DNA of 12,196 nt from NCBI GenBank assembly GCA_964553915.1, contig CAZKMM010000079.1, forward strand, positions 1 through 12,196, written 5' to 3'. The notes under the pieces were generated by a model. It searched no databases and was not told the origin of the DNA. It saw only the letters and a program-made list of their open reading frames with translations. This stretch comes from CAZKMM01 sp964553915. GTDB lineage: Bacteria > RBG-13-61-14 > DRUE01. Shown one piece after another: positions 7,063 to 12,196 of this stretch (positions are counted from its first letter, which is position 1; every line of letters starts with the position of its first letter). A program made the position numbers and the translations under genes.

Positions 7063-7707
7063 ATGGCAATTGAAATCATCTCTTTAAAATGTCCTAAATG
7101 CTCCTCCCCACTTTCCGGATTTGAAAATGATTGGATATTTTTCTGCCCGGTATGTTCTCTGGGATGGGATTTTTCTGGTTCAAAGCCAGAATCTATCCCG
7201 GTCAGCTATGCCCGGGCAAAAATCCAGCTGGAAAAATCCCCCCGGATTTTTTATCTGCCCTTTTATCTGTTTCAGGTTTCCATCCAAATTACAGATGCCA
7301 AATACCTTCAAAAAGTAAAAAAATGGGTGGATTCATTAAAAAGGATTTATCTGGCAGGATTTCGGCTTATTAGAGAGAGCTATTTTGGCGATTTAGGGTT
7401 TATTTACACGGAAAGTATGGTAGAGATGGAGCCAGACGCTAATGTTCCAGAAAAACAGCGAGCCAAAATCGGCGCCGTGGTAAGAACCCCGAAAGAGCTG
7501 GAAAAATATCTTATTCTCTATCCTTCTTTAATTTTGGATAAAAGAGCAGATATTACCGGAATTAAAATTCAGGTTGATTCCCACTTAGAACGAATCTGGG
7601 CAGTGCCTTTTTTTGACCTGGGAGAAAAAGTCCAGGAAGGAATCCTGGGAAAAACCTTCCCCAGCTTTGCCCTGGAAGAAATTGAAGAATTCAGAAAAAT
7701 TCCTTAG
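7063..7707 (+). CDS. Zinc-ribbon protein C, soluble paralogue, unknown function
   Basis: This 214-residue protein has a zinc ribbon (C10xxC13 and C28xxC31), a module-1 strand RIFYLPFYLFQV (61-72) and a module-2-like RIWAVPFFDLGEKV (177-190), but no membrane segment. It is a shorter, soluble relative of the two preceding proteins. The start used is the ATG 2 bases after the previous stop; an in-frame GTG at 7054, overlapping that stop, would add three residues (MVK). The GGTGG before the ATG includes that GTG and can act as a weak ribosome binding site. As last gene of the operon it may be a cytoplasmic partner of the two membrane-anchored proteins. That is inference from co-location and homology only. 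Confidence 0.8.
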   Translation: MAIEIISLKCPKCSSPLSGFENDWIFFCPVCSLGWDFSGSKPESIPVSYARAKIQLEKSPRIFYLPFYLFQVSIQITDAKYLQKVKKWVDSLKRIYLAGFRLIRESYFGDLGFIYTESMVEMEPDANVPEKQRAKIGAVVRTPKELEKYLILYPSLILDKRADITGIKIQVDSHLERIWAVPFFDLGEKVQEGILGKTFPSFALEEIEEFRKIP

Positions 7708-7726
7708 AAAATTTAAACTAATCCTG

Positions 7727-7781
7727 AACAAATCCCATTCCCCTGATTTGTTAAAAAATCTTTTAAATTCCCGAATTTAAA
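7727..7781 (+). terminator. Two AT-rich hairpins after the zinc-ribbon operon, possible weak terminator
   Basis: Hairpin 1 pairs AACAAATC (7727-7734) with GATTTGTT (7745-7752) around a 10-base loop. Hairpin 2 pairs TTTAAATT (7762-7769) with AATTTAAA (7774-7781) around CCCG. Both stems are perfect 8-mers but poor in G-C. The run after hairpin 1 is mixed A and T rather than a U tract, so efficient intrinsic termination is doubtful. Confidence 0.3.
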
Positions 7782-7858
7782 TTAAACTTAGAAACAAATC
7801 CCTGATTATTGCATCTAAAATAAGCTTTGAAAATTTTTTTAACAATACCTGACAAAAA

Positions 7859-7887
7859 TTGGCAAAGATTTCCATCTAACTTAATAT
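7859..7887 (+). promoter_or_regulatory. Candidate promoter of the dockerin-cohesin operon
   Basis: The -35 TTGGCA (7859-7864, 5 of 6 consensus), a 17-base spacer and -10 TAATAT (7882-7887, 4 of 6) predict a start near 7894. This gives an AT-rich leader of about 110 bases, in contrast to the leader-poor promoters elsewhere in the window. The palindrome at 7902-7913 lies just downstream of the start point, where an operator could sit. Confidence 0.45.
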
Positions 7888-7991
7888 GAAAATTTAATGG
7901 AACTTAATTAAGTGCTGAAATAATTATAAAATAAAAGATAAACAAATGTAGGAACGATTTTTGCGTAAATATTAGAGGGAAATAAAACTTA

Positions 7992-8034
7992 AACAAGGAA
8001 TTAAAAATGAGAGAACAAGGAATTAAAATGAGAG
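7992..8034 (+). repeat. Tandem duplication of ribosome binding site plus start codon
   Basis: AACAAGGAATTAAAA(A)TGAGAG occurs twice head to tail (7992-8013 and 8014-8034), the first copy one A longer. Each copy carries AAGGA 6-7 bases before an ATG, and the two ATGs (8007 and 8028) are in the same frame, so both can start the same protein. Confidence 0.8.
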
Positions 8035-9350
8035 GGCAGATTTGGGGCGTTTTAATTCTTTCTAGTTTATTAATTTCCGCCACTTTAAGAATCTCCAGTG
8101 ACCCTCCGGGGGCTCAGATTTATCTTGATGGCAATTATTCCTACCGGGGAATTTATTTAGGCAATGCCGGGGATTCCAGCAATCCCCTGGTGGTGAATGG
8201 AGTAAGCGACCAGCGACATTTTCTTCAGCTAGTTCTTCCAGATTATATGATTCACTATCAGGTGGTGGATTTATCTTCCGGAGGAACAATTGATTTATCG
8301 GTGCGGATGCCGGCAAAAAAATATGAGGTCTACACCACCAGCTCCCAGTTGGAATTATGCAGAAGAATATTATGGTGGTGGATTTGCAGTCCTTTACAAT
8401 TCACCAATGGTTATTCTTCACCCTTTGCCATTGACTACAACCGAAACGGCACTTTGGATTTATTGATTGGTTCGGGCGCTGGTTATGTCTATTATTTCCC
8501 AAACCGCTCCTCAACTGACTTTCGCCTCGCTCAAAACGATTATGTTCAGCTTCAGGCTGGAGGGACGGTTCTAGATGTGGGGGAGCGAGCCAAGCCTTTT
8601 GCGGTAGACTTTGACAATGATGGAGATTATGACCTTCTGGTGGGAAACTCTCTGGGAGAGGTCTGGTATTTTGAAAATCAAAACAATAACCTAGCTGGTG
8701 GAGTGGCTTTAACAGCAGATGGTTCCACAATTCAAGTGCCGGGAGGCTTAAGTGCTCCTTTTGTGGTGGATTATAATCAGGACTTCAAAAAAGACTTAGT
8801 GGTATCCAGCGGAGATGGTTATGCCTATAAATTCTTAAACATTGGCAATGATTCAGCTCCAGTCTTTACCGCAGATGGACGAGCAGGGAATGATAATGGT
8901 CCCTTCCATTATAATGGTGCAGTGGTTGGAGGATATTATGATCTGGACCGGGACGGGGACCTGGACTTTGGCTGGGCGAGAGAAGATGGGTTGTGCCAGG
9001 GATTTTTAGATAATTCGGAAGGAATTCTACATACCTATTATCTGGAACAATTACTTGATGCGGGCACCTATGCCAGCGTCAGCATTGGTGATGTTAATGG
9101 CGACCAGCAGATGGATTTAATCTTTGGCAGAGAAGACGGCTACCTGGTTTATTATATTTCTCAACATCTGGATGGAGATATTATCTGGGATGGCAAAGTT
9201 GATGGAGCGGATTGGGCAAGGTTGAGAACTGCGCTGGGATGTTCCCGGGGAGATGCCTGCTATCTACCAGATGCAGACTTAAACGATGACGACATCATAG
9301 ACAGCACTGATGAAGGGATCCTTTTAACTAATTTCGGGAGGACTTATTGA
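8007..9350 (+). CDS. Secreted PEGA / FG-GAP repeat protein with C-terminal dockerin
   Basis: This is an extracytoplasmic protein of 447 residues. A signal peptide core (VLILSSLLISA, 15-25) is followed by a PEGA-type domain (about 26-104, LRISSDPPGAQIYLDG). Five FG-GAP/VCBS-like repeats with Ca-binding loops follow: DYNRNGTLDL (143), DFDNDGDYDL (201), DYNQDFKKDL (255), DLDRDGDLDF (312) and DVNGDQQMDL (362), likely forming a beta-propeller. It ends in a type I dockerin pair: DIIWDGKVDGAD (391-402), in which the third ligand position is Ile, and the full-match DLNDDDIIDSTD (424-435). The ATG at 8028 would give a more usual signal peptide (MRGQIWG...); the 8007 ATG adds seven residues. The next gene is cohesin-like, so the dockerin probably binds that partner on the cell surface. 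The enzyme or ligand function of the propeller is unknown. Confidence 0.85.
   Translation: MREQGIKMRGQIWGVLILSSLLISATLRISSDPPGAQIYLDGNYSYRGIYLGNAGDSSNPLVVNGVSDQRHFLQLVLPDYMIHYQVVDLSSGGTIDLSVRMPAKKYEVYTTSSQLELCRRILWWWICSPLQFTNGYSSPFAIDYNRNGTLDLLIGSGAGYVYYFPNRSSTDFRLAQNDYVQLQAGGTVLDVGERAKPFAVDFDNDGDYDLLVGNSLGEVWYFENQNNNLAGGVALTADGSTIQVPGGLSAPFVVDYNQDFKKDLVVSSGDGYAYKFLNIGNDSAPVFTADGRAGNDNGPFHYNGAVVGGYYDLDRDGDLDFGWAREDGLCQGFLDNSEGILHTYYLEQLLDAGTYASVSIGDVNGDQQMDLIFGREDGYLVYYISQHLDGDIIWDGKVDGADWARLRTALGCSRGDACYLPDADLNDDDIIDSTDEGILLTNFGRTY
9336..9342 (+). promoter_or_regulatory. Ribosome binding site of the cohesin gene
   Basis: GGGAGGA lies 7 bases before the ATG at 9350, which selects this ATG over the in-frame TTG at 9347. 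Confidence 0.75.
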
Positions 9351-9865
9351 TGAAAAAACTCAGGTCAGGGGGTATCTGGGTATTATTTCTTTTCTTGGTC
9401 AATGCCTGTTATTACTTAAAGGCGGTGCCGGAAGCAGATTCTATCCAGGTAGGTGATACTGTAGGGATAGAAGTGCGGTTAGCCAGTGCTAAAATCCCTC
9501 TTTTTGGAAGACTGGTCAGCAGACCTGCAAAAGATGTTTACGGAGTAGGATTTGAGCTGGACTATGACCCGGCGGTGCTTAATTTTGTAGAAGCCCAGGA
9601 TTCGGGCGGAATAGCCAATGCGGATATTATGACCGCCTTCCGAAACAGTGCAGGCGAAAACGGACAGCTGGTGGTGGGAATAAGCAAAAGCGGTCAGGAA
9701 CCAGGAGATGATTCTCCTTTTGAACTGGTAAGAATAGTATTCCAGGCGGTAGGAACCGGAACCGCTGATATAACCATCCGGGACGATAATCTCGTCAACA
9801 GTGAAGGAGAGCGACCTTATCTTTCAAAAGGTGCTCCCCGGGGGTGCACAATTATTGTCCAGTAA
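9350..9865 (+). CDS. Secreted cohesin-domain protein
   Basis: The 171-residue product starts with a basic-hydrophobic leader (MKKLRSGGIWVLFLFLVNAC). The cysteine at 20 could be a lipidation site, although Asn at -2 departs from the usual lipobox. The rest is one cohesin-like beta-sandwich: DSIQVGDTVGIEVRL as first strands, VYGVGFELDYDPAVLNFVEA in the middle, GQLVVGISKSG, and the closing FELVRIVFQAVGTGTADITI. Cohesins bind dockerins in a calcium-dependent way, and the gene just upstream ends in a dockerin (stop and start overlap by one base, TGATG), so the two are probably translated together and bind each other. A charged insert (KIPLFGRLVSRPAKD) sits between the first and next strands. There is only one cohesin and no carbohydrate-binding or sortase signal, so this is not a classic cellulosome scaffold. 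Confidence 0.75.
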   Translation: MKKLRSGGIWVLFLFLVNACYYLKAVPEADSIQVGDTVGIEVRLASAKIPLFGRLVSRPAKDVYGVGFELDYDPAVLNFVEAQDSGGIANADIMTAFRNSAGENGQLVVGISKSGQEPGDDSPFELVRIVFQAVGTGTADITIRDDNLVNSEGERPYLSKGAPRGCTIIVQ

Positions 9866-9866
9866 A

Positions 9867-10286
9867 TCATTCCCCTATTATCTGCACAATCACCTTTCGG
9901 TTTCGGGAGCGGTTGTCAAAGTCTAAAAGCACGATTTGTTGCCAGGTGCCAAGCAGGAGCTTCCCCCCGGAAAAGGGCACAGAAAGGTCAGTTTGAATCA
10001 GAGCAGAGCGGATATGAGAAAAACCATTACCATCCCCCCAGCGGTAATTATGCTGATATTCCCGGCTCTGGGGCACCAGCTCCTCAATGGTTCTTTTTAA
10101 ATCACTGATAGCGCCGGATTCATATTCAATGGTGGTGAGTCCGGCAGTGGAGCCAGCAATAAAAACCAGAGCAATCCCATTTGTTAATCTGGATTTGGCA
10201 ATGGCTTCCTCAACTTTTAAGGTAATATCCACCACATCGCAGAATCCCTTGGTTTTAATCTGGAAAGAATCTGTATAAACTCCCAT
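9867..10286 (-). CDS. yjbQ: YjbQ family (UPF0047) protein, possible secondary thiamine-phosphate synthase
   Basis: A complete 139-residue member of the small YjbQ/UPF0047 family. Conserved features are GSTAGLTTIEYE (45-56), LVPQSREYQHN with His79, GFSHIRSAL with His91 and the hallmark GTWQQIVLLDFD (113-124), followed by RNRKVIVQIIG. The histidines are thought to form a metal site. E. coli YjbQ has been reported to replace thiamine-phosphate synthase weakly, but the true role of the family is unsettled. AGGAGG lies 7 bases before the ATG. The gene converges on the cohesin gene with a single base between their stop codons and is divergent from galT, so it is a one-gene unit here. Confidence 0.92.
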   Translation of the reverse strand: MGVYTDSFQIKTKGFCDVVDITLKVEEAIAKSRLTNGIALVFIAGSTAGLTTIEYESGAISDLKRTIEELVPQSREYQHNYRWGDGNGFSHIRSALIQTDLSVPFSGGKLLLGTWQQIVLLDFDNRSRNRKVIVQIIGE

Positions 10287-10315
10287 TGATTCTCCTCCTA
10301 AAGAAATTTTTAAAA

Positions 10316-10344
10316 ATTATATTTGGAACCGAAGCCAAAACCAA
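10316..10344 (-). promoter_or_regulatory. Promoter of yjbQ
   Basis: On the minus strand there is a perfect -10 TATAAT (10316-10321) and TTGGTT (10339-10344) as -35, spaced by 17 bases. The predicted leader is about 22 bases and includes the AGGAGG site (10294-10299). Confidence 0.55.
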
Positions 10345-10346
10345 GC

Positions 10347-10374
10347 TTGCAGAAAATTTTTAAATTCATAAGAT
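10347..10374 (+). promoter_or_regulatory. Weak candidate promoter of galT
   Basis: TTGCAG (10347-10352) and TAAGAT (10369-10374) are spaced by 16 bases. Both boxes are poor matches. The position fits, about 24 bases before the strong AGGAGGT ribosome binding site at 10391-10397. Confidence 0.25.
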
Positions 10375-10404
10375 AGCAAATAAGGTTGGAAGGAGGTTGA
10401 GCAG

Positions 10405-11409
10405 ATGCCGGAACTGAGAAAGGACCCGGTGATTGGCAGATGGGTGATTATTGCCACGGAGCGAGCCAAGCGTCCCAGTGATTTTAAAGTGGAGCGAGAG
10501 ACAGCTTCTCAGGAGAATACCTGTCCTTTCTGTGAGGGACGGGAAGAGATGACTCCTCCGGAGATTATGGCGTATCGGGATAATGGAGCCAAGAAAGATT
10601 CCCCGGGCTGGAGAGTAAGAGTGGTGCCGAATAAGTTTCCTGCTCTTCAGGTGGAAGGGGAGCTAGACCGAAGAGGCGAAGGTATGTTTGACAAAATGAA
10701 CGGAGTTGGTGCGCATGAGGTGATCATAGAAACCCCAAAGCATTTCTGCAATCTCACCCAGCTTTCAATCCCGGAAGTAGAAGAAGTTATCTGGGCATAT
10801 CACGACCGAATACTGGATTTAAAAAAAGACCCCCGACTTAGATATGTAATGATCTTTAAAAACAAAGGAGCCCAGGCAGGGGCAAGTCTGGAACATACCC
10901 ATTCTCAGCTTATTGCCCTCCCGGTAGTTCCTAAAAGGGTCACCGAAGAAATGGCAGGCTCTCGGGAATATTATTCCTTTAAAGAGCGGTGTGTGTTTTG
11001 TGATATAGTCCGCCAGGAACTAAACGATGGCGTGAGAGTGGTGATAGAAAATCCCAGCTTTATCGCGATCCAGCCCTATGCCCCCAGAACACCTTTTGAA
11101 ACCTGGATTATCCCTAAGGCGCATAATCCCAGCTTTGAAAATGCTCAAAAGCAGGAATATGAACATTTAGCCAAAATCCTCTGGCAGGTGCTGAGAAAAA
11201 TAGAACTTGCCCTTAATGACCCACCTTATAATTTTATGATTCATACCACTCCTTTTCATCAGGAAGATTTGCCTTATTACCACTGGCACATAGAAATTAT
11301 GCCCAATCTGGTAAAATTTGCCGGGTTTGAATGGGGAACCGGTTTTTACATCAACCCCACCCCACCTGAGCATTCCGCAGATTATCTGAGAGAAGTAAAA
11401 ATTGACTAA
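10405..11409 (+). CDS. galT: Galactose-1-phosphate uridylyltransferase family protein
   Basis: A HIT-superfamily nucleotidyltransferase of 334 residues, normal length. GalT swaps UDP and phosphate between UDP-glucose and galactose-1-phosphate. The zinc-site residues fall as in the family: C40 and C43 (CPFC), H113 and H164. The nucleophile region is NKGAQAGASLEHTHSQ (153-168), with H166 as the expected uridylylated histidine. The usual HPH is HTH here. A second CxxC (C196, C199) with HWHIEI (293-298) suggests a second metal site. The HxHSQ...ALPVVP sequence is also typical of the plant relative that acts as ADP-glucose phosphorylase, so the sugar and nucleotide specificity is less certain than the family. 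A strong AGGAGGT lies 7 bases before the ATG. No galK or galE is visible next to it. Confidence 0.87.
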   Translation: MPELRKDPVIGRWVIIATERAKRPSDFKVERETASQENTCPFCEGREEMTPPEIMAYRDNGAKKDSPGWRVRVVPNKFPALQVEGELDRRGEGMFDKMNGVGAHEVIIETPKHFCNLTQLSIPEVEEVIWAYHDRILDLKKDPRLRYVMIFKNKGAQAGASLEHTHSQLIALPVVPKRVTEEMAGSREYYSFKERCVFCDIVRQELNDGVRVVIENPSFIAIQPYAPRTPFETWIIPKAHNPSFENAQKQEYEHLAKILWQVLRKIELALNDPPYNFMIHTTPFHQEDLPYYHWHIEIMPNLVKFAGFEWGTGFYINPTPPEHSADYLREVKID

Positions 11410-11430
11410 TCTTCTTTTAGTTAGTAAAAT
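11402..11430 (+). promoter_or_regulatory. Promoter of the toxin-antitoxin pair, leaderless
   Basis: The -35 TTGACT (11402-11407, 5 of 6) overlaps the last codons and stop of galT. It is followed by exactly 17 bases and -10 TAAAAT (11425-11430, 5 of 6). The ATG at 11438 lies 7 bases after the -10 box, where transcription itself should start, and there is no ribosome binding site. This fixes the start at 11438 rather than the in-frame TTG at 11402, which is part of the -35 box. Confidence 0.65.
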
Positions 11431-11437
11431 TAAATAT

Positions 11438-11695
11438 ATGAATAAAAACTTAAAAAAAGAAACAACGGAATTGCCAGATAGAATAGAAATAAATCCAGAA
11501 ATTCTCGTTGGGAAACCAATTATTAAAGGGACGAGAATTTCTGTTGATTTTATTTTAAACCTTTTTGCTCAAGGATGGGATGAGGAGAAAATCCTTAAAA
11601 ACTATTCTCAGTTAAAGAAAGAAGACCTTCGGGCAGTTTTTGATTATGCTTATCAAGTAATTAAAGATGAACAAATAATCCCGTTTTCTAAATGA
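11438..11695 (+). CDS. DUF433-family antitoxin
   Basis: The 85-residue protein contains the DUF433 signature GKPIIKGTRISVDFILNLFAQG (positions 25-46) followed by the helical WDEEKILKNYSQLKKEDLRAVFDYAY (47-72), the winged-helix-like DNA-binding fold of this antitoxin family. It precedes and overlaps by 4 bases (ATGA) a DUF5615 PIN-like gene, the standard partner. The antitoxin is expected to mask the toxin and to repress its own promoter. It is AT-richer than galT and sits between two housekeeping genes with its own promoter, which fits recent insertion. The longer reading from a TTG at 11402 is rejected because that codon is inside the -35 box. Confidence 0.88.
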   Translation: MNKNLKKETTELPDRIEINPEILVGKPIIKGTRISVDFILNLFAQGWDEEKILKNYSQLKKEDLRAVFDYAYQVIKDEQIIPFSK

Positions 11696-12087
11696 CCAAA
11701 CCCGCCCCCTTTCAAGAAAAATTAGCTAAACTGAAATTTATCTTGGATGAGAATGTTCCTTTATCAATTGAAACAGGGCTCCGAAGGTATGGAATTGATT
11801 GTATTTCAATGAGAGATATACAAATAGGAGCCACAGACCGAAGAGTTCTTCAAATCGCCAAAGAACAAGAAAGGATTTTGGTCACTTTTGACAAAGATTT
11901 TGGTTATTTAATTTTCAGGGAAAATATTCCTATACCAAAAGGGATTATTCTCCTAAAATTTCCTATGTCTTCTCCAGAGGATTCTGCGGAAAGGTTTTGG
12001 GATTTTATTGTAAATTATGCGGAGAGGTTGGAAGGCAATTTTATAGTGGTGGAAGAAAATCAGATAAGAATAAGGTCTCTTGATTAA
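11692..12087 (+). CDS. DUF5615 PIN-like toxin (putative nuclease)
   Basis: A 131-residue protein of the DUF5615 PIN-like group, paired with DUF433 antitoxins. Acidic residues typical of the active site are present: D19 and E20 in FILDENVP (17-24), D43 and D49, and TFDKDFG at 65-71 (D67, D69). The central strand KGIILLKFP (83-91) and the closing FIVVEENQIRIRSL (117-130) match the family fold. The expected role is a metal-dependent ribonuclease held inactive by the antitoxin, by analogy with VapC; direct activity has been shown for few members. The first 14 residues (TKPAPFQEKLAKLK) precede the usual family start. Overlap with the antitoxin gene by 4 bases suggests coupled translation. Its stop is 4 bases from the stop of convergent hisF. 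Confidence 0.86.
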   Translation: MTKPAPFQEKLAKLKFILDENVPLSIETGLRRYGIDCISMRDIQIGATDRRVLQIAKEQERILVTFDKDFGYLIFRENIPIPKGIILLKFPMSSPEDSAERFWDFIVNYAERLEGNFIVVEENQIRIRSLD

Positions 12088-12091
12088 ATAA

Positions 12092-12196
12092 TCAATCCAA
12101 TCTTACTGGCACCCCTCTTTGAGCAAGATATTCTTTGCACTTTCTAATAGTATATTCTCCATAGTGGAAAATGCTTGCTGCCAGTGCCGCACTGGC
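12092..12196 (-). CDS. hisF: Imidazole glycerol phosphate synthase cyclase subunit, C-terminus (cut by window edge)
   Basis: The reading frame is open from the right edge on the minus strand and gives 34 residues ending in TGA. The sequence AASIFHYGEYTI followed by KEYLAQRGVPVRL is the characteristic last strand and helix of HisF, the TIM-barrel cyclase that with HisH makes imidazole glycerol phosphate in histidine synthesis. The family usually shows K-x-Y-L-x-x-x-G-I/V-P-V-R at the end, as here, and the C-terminus is of normal length. The rest of the gene and any his operon lie outside the window. Confidence 0.92.
   Translation of the reverse strand, partial: ASAALAASIFHYGEYTIRKCKEYLAQRGVPVRLD

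Larger units (their letters stand above)
7708..8006. other. AT-rich intergenic region of 299 bases
   Basis: No gene, tRNA or recognisable riboswitch is visible. It contains two AT-rich hairpins in its first part, a near repeat of ACAAATCCC (7728 and 7794) and CCCTGATT (7742 and 7799), a promoter, a 12-base palindrome ACTTAATTAAGT (7902-7913) inside the presumed leader, and the first copy of a duplicated ribosome binding site at its end. Confidence 0.6.

Noticed and set aside
7728..7806. Repeated ACAAATCCC / CCCTGATT as a possible CRISPR or integration site
   Set aside because: Only two imperfect copies with unequal spacing and no integrase or cas gene; better explained as short AT-rich duplications.
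8062..8730. Minus-strand open frames opposite the PEGA/FG-GAP gene (8062-8316, 8401-8730)
   Set aside because: Compositionally odd proteins antisense to a well supported gene, with no ribosome binding site; shadows of the repeat-rich coding strand.
9347..9349. TTG start for the cohesin protein
   Set aside because: The ATG at 9350 has the GGGAGGA site at the ideal 7-base distance.
10305..10318. Palindrome AATTTTTAAAAATT upstream of yjbQ
   Set aside because: Low-complexity A/T palindromes are expected in AT-rich spacers, and it lies between the promoter and the ribosome binding site without other support.
11402..11437. TTG start giving a 97-residue DUF433 protein
   Set aside because: The TTG lies inside a good -35 box and the added residues (TNLLLVSKIKY) are not part of the family; the ATG at 11438 sits exactly at the expected transcription start.

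Overview
This is a bacterial chromosome segment of moderate G+C (roughly 40-45% by eye). It is densely packed, with many genes touching or overlapping. Type III pantothenate kinase, PilZ, HisF, a PEGA/FG-GAP/dockerin secreted protein and a cohesin protein point to a bacterium. The cohesin-dockerin and FG-GAP content fits a poorly cultured environmental lineage, but nothing in the window fixes the phylum.

Layout. The left edge holds the end of a PilZ-domain gene (+). It converges, with overlapping stop codons, on a Na+/phosphate cotransporter-PhoU fusion (-). Upstream of that transporter lies a cofactor operon on the minus strand, in transcription order HAD hydrolase, nadC, birA, coaX, joined by 4-, 4- and 17-base overlaps. 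It serves NAD, biotin attachment and CoA synthesis. A short divergent region of about 116 bases separates it from a plus-strand operon of three related zinc-ribbon proteins (two with C-terminal membrane segments, one soluble). I cannot assign these a function, and they are the best candidate here for an undescribed system. An AT-rich gap with hairpins and a promoter follows. Next come a secreted PEGA/FG-GAP/dockerin protein and, one base overlapping, a small secreted cohesin-like protein, which look like a made-to-match binding pair. A yjbQ gene (-) converges on them. galT (+) is divergent from yjbQ. Directly behind galT sits a DUF433/DUF5615 toxin-antitoxin pair with its own promoter, and the right edge holds the C-terminus of hisF (-).

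Two architectural themes stand out. First, several transcription units seem to start at or very near the start codon: a good -35/-10 pair lies 6 to 12 bases before the ATG/GTG with no ribosome binding site (HAD operon, toxin-antitoxin pair, transporter, perhaps the zinc-ribbon operon). Other genes in the same window (galT, yjbQ, coaX, cohesin) have clear Shine-Dalgarno sites. Second, all three convergent junctions are almost without spacer (4-base overlap, 1 base, 4 bases), leaving no room for ordinary terminators between genes.
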